From: Acetobacteraceae bacterium
GTDB taxonomy: Bacteria > Pseudomonadota > Alphaproteobacteria > Acetobacterales > Acetobacteraceae
Assembly (NCBI GenBank): GCA_020853405.1
Contig: JADYYZ010000157.1
Span: forward strand, 1-8,242
Reading direction: 5' to 3'
Length of the DNA: 8,242 nt
This document shows positions 1-5,585 of the stretch, piece by piece (within the stretch, counting starts at the first letter, position 1; each line of letters opens with the position of its first letter). The translations under genes and the position numbers were made by a program. Under the pieces are notes generated by a model that saw only the letters and a list, made by a program, of their open reading frames with translations, made no database searches and was not told the origin of the DNA.

Positions 1-13
1 CATGGCGGCACCC

Positions 14-1429
14 TCAACGGAAGAAGATCACGCTCAGCAGCAGGAAGATCGGGATCAGGATCATCACCGCCCAGCCGCAATAGCCGAAGAACGAGGGCAT
101 CGGCACGCCCTTCTCCTCGGCGATCGCCTTGACCAGGAAGTTCGGCGCGTTGCCGATGTAGCTGTTGGCACCCATGAAAACCGCGCCGGCACTGATCGCA
201 AGCAGGATCTGCGCGCCCTCGCCCATCAGATGCACCGGGTCATCGCCGGCGAGATTGAAGAAGATCAGGTAGGTCGGGGCGTTGTCCAGGAACGAGGAGA
301 GCCCGCCGGCAAGCCAGAAATAGGTCGCCGGGTTGGGGCTGCCGTCGGCCCGGCTGGTGAGCTCGATCAGCCAGCCGAGCGCCCCGGCATCGCCCGCGCG
401 CAGGATCGCAAGGGCGGGGATGATGGTGATGAAGATCGCGCAGAACAGTTTCGCGACCTCCTTCATCGGCTCCCAGGTGAAGCCGTTGGCGATCCTGAGA
501 TCGCGCGGCGTCAGCACCACCGAAAGGGCGGTGATCGCAACGAACAGCAGCACCGCGATGCCGGTCTGGATGCCGAGCTGCTGGCCCAGGATGGGGAACG
601 GGCCAGGCCGCCACAGCCCGATCATCAGGACGGTGGCGACCACCGCCAGCAGCAGCACGACGTTGATGCCGCCTTCCAGCCCGACCGGATCGGAAGCCGG
701 CGGGGCGCGCCGCAAGGGCTCCGGCTCGTGCCGCCAGTGCCAGTTGTCCAGCACGAAATAGACGGCAAGCAGCAGCACGCTGGCCAGCAGCATCGGCGCC
801 AGCATGTGCTGGGTCGGCCAGAAGAATGCAACGCCCCGCAGGAAGCCGAGGAACAGTGGCGGGTCGCCGAGGGGGGTCAGCGAGCCACCGATATTGGCGA
901 CCAGGAAGATGAAGAAGATGAAGGTGTGCGCCTGGTGGGTGCGCCCGGCATTGGCGCGCAGCATCGGGCGAACCAGCAGCATGGCAGCACCGGTGGTGCC
1001 GGTGAGGCTGGCGACCAGGGTGCCGATCGCCAGCATCACGGTATTGGTCGCAGGGGTACCGCGCAGCGTGCCGGTCAGCAGCACGCCGCCGGCGGTCGCA
1101 TAGAGCGCGAGAATCAGCATCATGAACGGCACGTAGTCCAGCACCATCATGTGCATGGTCTCGAACCAGGCGGTGGCGCCGCCATGGACCAGCGCGAACG
1201 GGACCAGGAAGGAGCACGCCCAGAGGGCGCCGATCTTGCCGTAATGGTGGTGCCAGAGCTGCGGCAGGAGCAGTGGGCAGAGCGCGATCGAAAGCAGGAT
1301 GCCGGCGAACGGCACCACCCAGACAAGCCCGAGCAGGCGGCCATCGACGGCCGCGCCATCGGCGGCCAGGGCCGGCCCCGCCATGCCGACCGCCGTCGCC
1401 GCCACCACGCCAAGGCAGATCCATCGCAT
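14..1429 (-). CDS. Ion-transporter-superfamily membrane carrier (sodium:proton antiporter / CitMHS-like)
   Basis: Complete 471-aa polytopic inner-membrane carrier, about the usual length for the 'sodium:proton antiporter' proteins grouped with the putative citrate transporters of the ion transporter (IT) superfamily. The chosen ATG (1427-1429) opens a signal-like segment: Met-Arg, a hydrophobic run to about residue 21, then an ALA-AD cleavage-type site. The frame stays open upstream to 1807, but that part is Arg/Gly/Ala-rich and not membrane-like, so it was excluded. Roughly 11-12 hydrophobic segments follow. Conserved-looking re-entrant-loop motifs are GTTGAAM (about 144-150), SLTPLGDPP (183-191), SSFLDNAPT (378-386) and GNAPNFLVKA (426-435). 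The paired DNAPT/GNAPN loops resemble the ion- and substrate-binding hairpins of NhaD/IT carriers. The gene is divergent from the cox operon and ends in TGA 13 bp from the left edge. Family assignment is fairly sure. The transported substrate (Na+/H+ or a carboxylate) cannot be told from sequence. Confidence 0.88.
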   Translation of the reverse strand: MRWICLGVVAATAVGMAGPALAADGAAVDGRLLGLVWVVPFAGILLSIALCPLLLPQLWHHHYGKIGALWACSFLVPFALVHGGATAWFETMHMMVLDYVPFMMLILALYATAGGVLLTGTLRGTPATNTVMLAIGTLVASLTGTTGAAMLLVRPMLRANAGRTHQAHTFIFFIFLVANIGGSLTPLGDPPLFLGFLRGVAFFWPTQHMLAPMLLASVLLLAVYFVLDNWHWRHEPEPLRRAPPASDPVGLEGGINVVLLLAVVATVLMIGLWRPGPFPILGQQLGIQTGIAVLLFVAITALSVVLTPRDLRIANGFTWEPMKEVAKLFCAIFITIIPALAILRAGDAGALGWLIELTSRADGSPNPATYFWLAGGLSSFLDNAPTYLIFFNLAGDDPVHLMGEGAQILLAISAGAVFMGANSYIGNAPNFLVKAIAEEKGVPMPSFFGYCGWAVMILIPIFLLLSVIFFR

Positions 1430-1495
1430 CGCCGCACCCCGCGCTCGCCGTCGTCGGGGCAACGAAGGACCCGCCACGCCCGCCTGGGGACATGG

Positions 1496-1522
1496 CTTAT
1501 CGCGCGCCGCCGCCGCTTCCAA
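1496..1522 (-). promoter_or_regulatory. Possible sigma70-type promoter for the minus-strand transporter
   Basis: Read on the minus strand, TTGGAA (1517-1522) stands 15 bp from GATAAG (1496-1501), or 16 bp from ATAAGC. It is the only such pair I noticed in a divergent region that is otherwise almost pure G/C. It would give a leader of about 60 nt before the transporter ATG at 1429. The spacer is a little short and neither box is perfect, so this is a weak prediction. I saw no equivalent -35/-10 pair for the plus-strand operon. Confidence 0.28.
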
Positions 1523-1549
1523 GCCTTGCGGGCGCCCATTGCCTGCCGT

Positions 1550-1578
1550 GCCGCCGCCCGCCTTGCCGCCGCCGCCCG
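1550..1578 (+). repeat. Short GCC-rich direct repeat in the divergent intergenic region
   Basis: The 11-mer GCCGCCGCCCG occurs at 1550-1560 and again at 1568-1578, an 18-bp period, upstream of coxG. It could be a pair of regulator half-sites or simply low-complexity GCC sequence, which is common in this GC-rich DNA. Nothing else in the 193-bp divergent spacer (1430-1622) was recognised apart from the possible minus-strand promoter and the coxG ribosome binding site. Confidence 0.3.
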
Positions 1579-1606
1579 CGCGCGCCATGGTCAGACCCGC
1601 CCCCGC

Positions 1607-1611
1607 AGGAG
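1607..1611 (+). promoter_or_regulatory. Shine-Dalgarno site of coxG
   Basis: AGGAG lies 11 bp before the ATG at 1623. It supports 1623 over the in-frame ATG at 1629 (17 bp away) and over the longer upstream open frame. Confidence 0.6.
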
Positions 1612-1622
1612 ATACCCGCCCG

Positions 1623-2258
1623 ATGGACATGACCGGAGAACGCCTGATCCCAGCGCCGCGCACCGCCGTCTGGGAAGCGCTGAACGATGTCGACGTGCTG
1701 AAGGCATCGATCCCCGGTTGCCAGGAGATCACCCGCCATTCCGAGACCGAACTGTCCGCCCGGGTCGGGCTGAAGATCGGCCCGGTGAACGCCACCTTCA
1801 CCGGCAAGGTGCAGATCAGCGACCTCGACCCGCCGAACGGCTACACGATCGGCGGCGAGGGCAGCGGCGGGGCAGCCGGTTTCGCCAAGGGCGGGGCGAA
1901 GGTGCGGCTGGCCGATGCCGAGGCCGGCGCGACCCGCATGAACTACGACGTCAGCGCCCAGGTCGGCGGCAAGATCGCCCAGCTGGGTGCGAGGCTGATC
2001 GACAGCACCGCCAAGCGGCTGGCCGACCAGTTCTTCGACCGTTTCGTCAACGAAGTCACCGCCCGCCTGCCGGCCGCCGGTGTTGCAACGGCCGGGATCG
2101 CCGTGGCCGCCGCTGGCCGGCCGGCTGCCCCCGCCCCAGGCCTGTCGCTGTTCGACCTCATCCCCGACGAGCCGTTCGGCCTGCCGCGAATCGCGTGGGC
2201 CGGCATCGTGATCCAGCTGGTGATCATGATCCTGCTGTTCGGCACCTACCTGCGCTGA
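1623..2258 (+). CDS. coxG: CoxG: SRPBCC-fold CO dehydrogenase subunit G with C-terminal membrane anchor
   Basis: A 211-aa protein with the typical CoxG layout. The N-terminus (MDMTGE, then APRTAVWEALND) begins an SRPBCC/START-like helix-grip domain, roughly residues 1-150. It includes the characteristic IPGC motif (30-33), a Gly-rich segment (77-91) and the long C-terminal amphipathic helix (about 117-145). An Ala/Pro-rich linker (about 151-173) leads to a single transmembrane helix (about 190-209) that ends the protein. In aerobic CO oxidisers CoxG lies on the cytoplasmic face of the membrane and recruits CO dehydrogenase to it, coupling electron transfer to the quinone pool. The gene is first in the operon; its stop is 8 bp before the next small ORF, and that ORF's Shine-Dalgarno overlaps the stop. 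Family identity is strong. CoxG relatives also accompany other molybdenum hydroxylases, so a CO substrate is not proven. Confidence 0.92.
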   Translation: MDMTGERLIPAPRTAVWEALNDVDVLKASIPGCQEITRHSETELSARVGLKIGPVNATFTGKVQISDLDPPNGYTIGGEGSGGAAGFAKGGAKVRLADAEAGATRMNYDVSAQVGGKIAQLGARLIDSTAKRLADQFFDRFVNEVTARLPAAGVATAGIAVAAAGRPAAPAPGLSLFDLIPDEPFGLPRIAWAGIVIQLVIMILLFGTYLR

Positions 2259-2261
2259 GGG
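2257..2261 (+). promoter_or_regulatory. Shine-Dalgarno site for the 32-aa ORF, overlapping the coxG stop codon
   Basis: GAGGG shares its first two bases with the TGA of coxG (2256-2258) and sits 5 bp before the ATG at 2267. This placement suits translational reinitiation or coupling and is the main support, with codon use, for the small downstream gene. Confidence 0.55.
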
Positions 2262-2266
2262 CGTCG

Positions 2267-2365
2267 ATGCCGGGCGAGGCGCCGATGCTGCCGCTCTGGG
2301 CCTGGGTCGCGGCGATGCTGCTGGCGTCGTGCCTGCTCGTGCTGCTGGGCCGGATGCTCGGCTGA
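2267..2365 (+). CDS. 32-aa single-pass membrane microprotein between coxG and coxD
   Basis: A 33-codon frame (ATG 2267 to TGA 2365). Residues 1-7 form a short polar start containing Glu4. Residues 8-28 are an almost unbroken hydrophobic stretch rich in Leu, Ala, Trp (11 and 13) and Val, with one Cys (22). A single Arg (29) is close to the C-terminus, which by the positive-inside rule suggests N-out/C-in. Every third codon position in the frame is G or C, as in the neighbours. A GAGGG Shine-Dalgarno lies 5 bp upstream, overlapping the coxG stop. The gene fills the gap between coxG and coxD, leaving 19 bp before the coxD ATG. I do not recognise the family. By position it may associate with the CoxG membrane helix or with the docked enzyme. 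A second ATG (codon 7, 2285) could be an alternative start. It is too small to be certain without expression or conservation data. Confidence 0.58.
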   Translation: MPGEAPMLPLWAWVAAMLLASCLLVLLGRMLG

Positions 2366-2371
2366 CCGGCC

Positions 2372-2384
2372 AAGGATTTTTTTG
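2372..2384 (+). promoter_or_regulatory. coxD Shine-Dalgarno followed by a seven-T tract
   Basis: AAGGA (2372-2376) is followed by seven consecutive T (2377-2383) and a G, directly before the ATG at 2385. Spacing is 8 bp and favours ATG 2385. The in-frame TTG at 2382 would add only one residue. A/T-rich initiation regions aid ribosome access, and this is the longest A/T run I noticed in the window. Confidence 0.6.
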
Positions 2385-3293
2385 ATGAACGAACCACAAC
2401 CCGGCGTTCCCGACACCGTCGATGCCACGGCAGCGATGCTGGCCGGGCAGGATTACGTGGCCGGGCGCGCGCTTGCCACCGCCGTGCTGCTGGCGCTGAA
2501 GCTCGGCCGGCCGCTGTTCCTGGAAGGCGAGGCAGGCGTCGGCAAGACCGAGATCGCCAAGGTGCTGGCCCGGGCGCTCGGGCGCAAACTGGTGCGGCTG
2601 CAATGCTACGACGGCCTCGATGCCGCCGCCGCCCTCTACGAGTGGGACTTCCCGCGCCAGATGATGGAGATCCGCCTTTCGGAAGCCACCGGCGCGGCCG
2701 GCCGCGAGGTGCTGGAAGCGGCGATCTACCAGCGCCGGTTCCTGATCGCGCGGCCCCTGCTCGCTGCCATCGACGGCCCGCCCGCGGTGCTGCTGATCGA
2801 CGAACTCGACCGCGCCGACGAACCGTTCGAGGCGTTCCTGCTGGAACTGCTGTCCGACTTCCAGGTGACGATCCCGGAGCTCGGCACCATCCGCACGACG
2901 ACCCCGCCGGTGGTGGTGATCACATCCAACCGCACGCGCGAGGTGCACGACGCGCTGCGCCGGCGCTGCCTTTATCACTGGGTCGATTTCCCCTCGGCCG
3001 CCGACGAACGCAGGATCCTCGCGCTGAAGGCGCCGGGCTGCGGTGCCGCGCTGTCGGCGCAGGTGGTGGCGTTCGTGCAGAGGCTGCGCGGCATGGACCT
3101 GTTCAAGGCACCGGGCGTTGCGGAATCGATCGACTGGGCGATGGCGCTCACGCATCTCGATGCGCACGAGCTGACGCCGGCGGTGGTCGAGCAGTCGCTG
3201 GGCGCGCTGCTGAAATACCAGGACGACATCCAGCGCATCCGCGGCGACCAGGCTGCCCAGCTGGCCGAGGAGGCGCGGGCCGCCGCGGCATGA
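2385..3293 (+). CDS. coxD: CoxD: MoxR-family AAA+ ATPase for CO dehydrogenase maturation
   Basis: A 302-aa MoxR-type AAA+ ATPase, close to the usual length. Walker A is GEAGVGKT (48-55) and Walker B is VLLIDELD (135-142). Sensor 1 is TSN (180-182), followed by RTREVHDALRRRC (183-195), which carries the likely arginine finger. The C-terminal lid covers about 205-290. In Oligotropha carboxidovorans CoxD is a membrane-associated ATPase that works with CoxE and acts on misfolded or apo CO dehydrogenase to allow sulfur and copper to be added to the molybdenum centre. The start at ATG 2385 is set by an AAGGA site 8 bp upstream. The last codons overlap coxE in an ATGA arrangement (coxE ATG 3290, coxD stop 3291-3293), which predicts coupled translation and balanced amounts of ATPase and VWA partner. 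All key motifs are intact. The client could be another Mo hydroxylase in place of CO dehydrogenase. Confidence 0.93.
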   Translation: MNEPQPGVPDTVDATAAMLAGQDYVAGRALATAVLLALKLGRPLFLEGEAGVGKTEIAKVLARALGRKLVRLQCYDGLDAAAALYEWDFPRQMMEIRLSEATGAAGREVLEAAIYQRRFLIARPLLAAIDGPPAVLLIDELDRADEPFEAFLLELLSDFQVTIPELGTIRTTTPPVVVITSNRTREVHDALRRRCLYHWVDFPSAADERRILALKAPGCGAALSAQVVAFVQRLRGMDLFKAPGVAESIDWAMALTHLDAHELTPAVVEQSLGALLKYQDDIQRIRGDQAAQLAEEARAAAA

Positions 3294-4516
3294 CGCCCCT
3301 GCCCGACCCGGGCGCGGGCGGCAGGCTGCCCGCCAACGTGATGCATTTCACGCGGCTGTTGCGCCGGGCCGGGCTGCCGGTGGGGCCGGGCCAGGCGGTG
3401 GCGGCCGCCCAGGCGCTGGCCGCGATCGACGCCAGCAGCCGCGCCGACGCCCGCGCCGCGCTGGCGACCGTGCTTGCGCAGCGGCACGACCAGCGCGAGA
3501 TCTTCGACGCTGCCTTCGACGTGTTCTGGCGCGACCCGACCGGCAGCGAGCTGGTGCGCGCGATGGCCGCCATCGAGGGCCTCAGAAGGCCCGAACAGGC
3601 GCGCGCCCGCGCAGGCAGCCGCCGCGTGCTGGAAGCGATGGCGGGCGAGGCCAAGCCCCGCCTGCGCGAGCCGCCCGCCGAGGAGCGCGAGCTCGACATG
3701 ACGCTCACCTTCTCGGCCGAGGAACAGCTGCGAAGGATGGATTTCGAGGCGATGGGTATGGCCGAGATCGCCGCCGCCCGCGCCGCCATCCGCCGGATGC
3801 GGCTGGTGCTGGAGGCGGTGCCGACGCGCCGCTTCCGCGCCTCGCCGATCGGCAACCGCTGGGATGCCGCGGCGACGCTGCGGCGCGCGCTGAAGCGGGG
3901 CGAACTGCTCGACCTTGCACGAAGGCGCCGCAGGCGGCGTCCGCCGCCGTTGGTCGTGCTGTGCGACATCTCCGGCAGCATGACCCGGTATGCGCAGATT
4001 CTACTGCATTTCCTGCATGCGGTGGCGAACGCGCGGGCGCGCGTGCACGTGTTCCTGTTCGGCACCAGGCTGACCAACATCACCCGCCAGCTGAAGCACC
4101 GCGACCCCGAGGTGGCGTTCGAGCTGGTCGGGCATGCGGTGCCCGACTGGTCGGGCGGCACCCGCATCGGCGAGGCCTTGGCCGGTTTCAACCGCCATTG
4201 GGCGCGGCGCGTGCTGGGCCAGGGCGCGGTGGTGCTGCTGATCACCGACGGCCTCGATCGCGACGGCGGCAAGGACCTTTCCGCCCAGATGGAGCGGCTG
4301 AAGAAATCCTGCCGCCGCCTGGTCTGGCTCAACCCGCTGTTGCGCTACCAGGGCTTCGCCCCCAAGTCCCTTGGTATCCGGGCGATGCTGCCGCACGTCG
4401 ACGAGTTCCGCCCGGTGCACAACCTCGACAGCCTGGAGGCGCTGGCCGCCCTGCTGTCGAAACCCGCACCCCCACGCGACGGGAGGTTCACATGGACACC
4501 ACAGCAAGCAGCCTGA
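3290..4516 (+). CDS. coxE: CoxE: VWA-domain protein, partner of the CoxD ATPase
   Basis: A 408-aa cytoplasmic protein of the MoxR-associated VWA (CoxE) family. The N-terminal half (about 1-205) is helical and charged. It is followed by seven consecutive Arg and three Pro (211-220) just before the von Willebrand A domain. The metal-ion-dependent adhesion site looks complete: DISGS (226-230), the Thr in SGGT (288-291) and the Asp in ITDG (318-321). Conserved end motifs NPLLRY (348-353) and a DSLEAL segment (380-385) are typical of the family. VWA/MoxR pairs work as metal-dependent chaperones; CoxE is needed with CoxD for the bimetallic active site of CO dehydrogenase. The start overlaps coxD by 4 bp. 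The 3' end overlaps the next gene by 25 bp, and the Shine-Dalgarno of that gene lies inside coxE. Confidence 0.92.
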   Translation: MTPLPDPGAGGRLPANVMHFTRLLRRAGLPVGPGQAVAAAQALAAIDASSRADARAALATVLAQRHDQREIFDAAFDVFWRDPTGSELVRAMAAIEGLRRPEQARARAGSRRVLEAMAGEAKPRLREPPAEERELDMTLTFSAEEQLRRMDFEAMGMAEIAAARAAIRRMRLVLEAVPTRRFRASPIGNRWDAAATLRRALKRGELLDLARRRRRRRPPPLVVLCDISGSMTRYAQILLHFLHAVANARARVHVFLFGTRLTNITRQLKHRDPEVAFELVGHAVPDWSGGTRIGEALAGFNRHWARRVLGQGAVVLLITDGLDRDGGKDLSAQMERLKKSCRRLVWLNPLLRYQGFAPKSLGIRAMLPHVDEFRPVHNLDSLEALAALLSKPAPPRDGRFTWTPQQAA

Positions 4517-4851
4517 CCGAGACCACCCCGAACCCCGATACCGAGGACGTGTTCGCGATCGCCTCCGCCTGGCGCGACCAGGGCGAGCAGGTGGCGCTCG
4601 CCACCGTGATCGAGACCTGGGGTTCCTCGCCGCGCCCGGTCGGCTCGCAGCTCGCGATCACCGCCTCGGGCAGGATGGCCGGCTCGGTCTCGGGCGGCTG
4701 CATCGAGGGCGCGGTCGCCGACGCCGCCCGCGAGACCATGACCTCGGGCGCGCCGCAGCAGCTCGCCTTCGGCATCACCAACGAGCGCGCCTGGGAGGTC
4801 GGGCTTTCCTGTGGCGGCAAGCTCCGGCTGTTCGTCGAGCGGCTCGACTGA
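4492..4851 (+). CDS. XdhC/CoxI-family protein, N-terminal-domain-only (molybdenum cofactor maturation)
   Basis: A 119-aa protein that matches only the small N-terminal XdhC_CoxI domain. After a polar 20-residue lead come the signature elements VIETWGSSPRPVGSQLAI (39-56), GSVSGGCIEG (64-73) and GLSCGGKLRLF (104-114). Cys70 and Cys107 lie in the conserved loops thought to take part in cofactor handling. XdhC proteins bind the molybdenum cofactor, assist its sulfuration and deliver it to xanthine-oxidase-family enzymes; CoxI and CoxF are relatives in CO dehydrogenase loci. The ATG is supported by GGAGG (4482-4486) 5 bp upstream and lies inside the coxE end. The Rossmann domain usually fused to this domain is encoded by the next gene, so the pair together equals one full XdhC. 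No unusual residue changes were seen. Confidence 0.88.
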   Translation: MDTTASSLTETTPNPDTEDVFAIASAWRDQGEQVALATVIETWGSSPRPVGSQLAITASGRMAGSVSGGCIEGAVADAARETMTSGAPQQLAFGITNERAWEVGLSCGGKLRLFVERLD

Positions 4852-4874
4852 GGGAGCGGAACAGAGGTGTTGCC

Positions 4875-5585
4875 ATGACTCCGGAAATCCGGGCGGAGGT
4901 GACCGCCGCCAGATCCTCGAAGCGGCCGTTCGTGCTGGCGACCAGGCTGTCGGATGGCGCGCAGGCGCTGATCTTCGCCGACCACACCGACGCCGCACTG
5001 CATCCCGCACTGCTTGCCGCCGCCCAGGACGCGCTGGCCGCCGACCACAGCGGCACCGTCGAGGTCGAGGGCGAACGCTGGTTCCTGCACGTGCAGAACC
5101 CGCCGCTCCGCCTGGTCGTGGTCGGTGCGGTGCATGTCGCGCAGGCGCTGGTGCCGCTCGCCGCCGATCTCGGCTACAGCGTCCGGGTGATCGACCCGCG
5201 CGGCGCCTTCGCCACCGCCGAGCGTTTCCCCAATGTCAGCGTCAGCACCGGCTGGCCGGACGAGGCGATGGCGGAATTCGCCCCCGATGCACGAAGTGCC
5301 GTGGTGACGCTGACGCACGACCCGAAACTGGACGACCCCGCGCTCGATGCCGCGCTGAAGAGCAGCGCCTTCTATATCGGCGCGCTGGGCAGCCGGAAGA
5401 CGCACGCGGCACGGCTTGCGCGGCTGCGCGAACTCGGCCACGCGGAGGCGACGCTCGCGCGCATCCGCGGCCCGATCGGCCTCGATATCGGGGCCGAGAC
5501 GGCGCCCGAGATCGCGCTTTCGATCCTGGCCGAGATCGTCGCGGTGCGCCGCCAGGCGGCGATCGCGCTGAAGGCGGCGGCGTGA
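4875..5585 (+). CDS. XdhC-family protein, C-terminal Rossmann-domain form
   Basis: A 236-aa protein. The N-terminal part (1-75) has an ATRLSDGAQALI segment (22-33). Residues 78-223 form the XdhC Rossmann domain: a nucleotide-binding-type glycine/histidine loop VVGAVHVAQAL (82-92), DPR at the end of the second strand (107-109), LTHDPKLDDPAL (146-157), GALGSRKTHAARL (169-181) and PIGLDIGAETAPEIA (200-214). These are the family hallmarks. It acts with the upstream 119-aa protein as the second half of a split XdhC, in cytoplasmic molybdenum cofactor maturation. An AGAGG site (4863-4867) lies 7 bp before the ATG. The stop overlaps the start of the fusion gene as GTGA (5582-5585). Compared with the common VGAGHV loop, this protein has Ala-Val before the His; this may be neutral. 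Confidence 0.87.
   Translation: MTPEIRAEVTAARSSKRPFVLATRLSDGAQALIFADHTDAALHPALLAAAQDALAADHSGTVEVEGERWFLHVQNPPLRLVVVGAVHVAQALVPLAADLGYSVRVIDPRGAFATAERFPNVSVSTGWPDEAMAEFAPDARSAVVTLTHDPKLDDPALDAALKSSAFYIGALGSRKTHAARLARLRELGHAEATLARIRGPIGLDIGAETAPEIALSILAEIVAVRRQAAIALKAAA

Noticed and set aside
1..3. Minus-strand ATG at the left edge, possibly the start of a gene downstream of the transporter
   Set aside because: Only one codon lies in the window and the upstream GGGTG is a poor Shine-Dalgarno, so it cannot be supported.
2..1622. Plus-strand long open frame (continuing to 2365) rich in Arg, Gln, His and Asp over the transporter
   Set aside because: It is the antisense shadow of the GC-rich transporter gene and then an alternate frame of coxG. 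Its composition is not protein-like. Only its last 33 codons (2267-2365) have independent support.
1430..1807. N-terminal extension of the transporter up to 1807
   Set aside because: Would overlap coxG on the opposite strand and add 126 non-hydrophobic residues ahead of a good signal-like start at 1429.
1497..3167. 556-codon minus-strand open frame opposite coxG and coxD
   Set aside because: Codon-phase shadow of strongly supported plus-strand genes; no domain motifs, and Arg/Gly/Gln-rich low-complexity content.
3920..3949. Seven-Arg plus three-Pro stretch in CoxE as a possible nucleic-acid-binding insertion
   Set aside because: A basic stretch with PPP just before the VWA domain is normal for CoxE-type proteins as I know them, so it is not treated as unusual.
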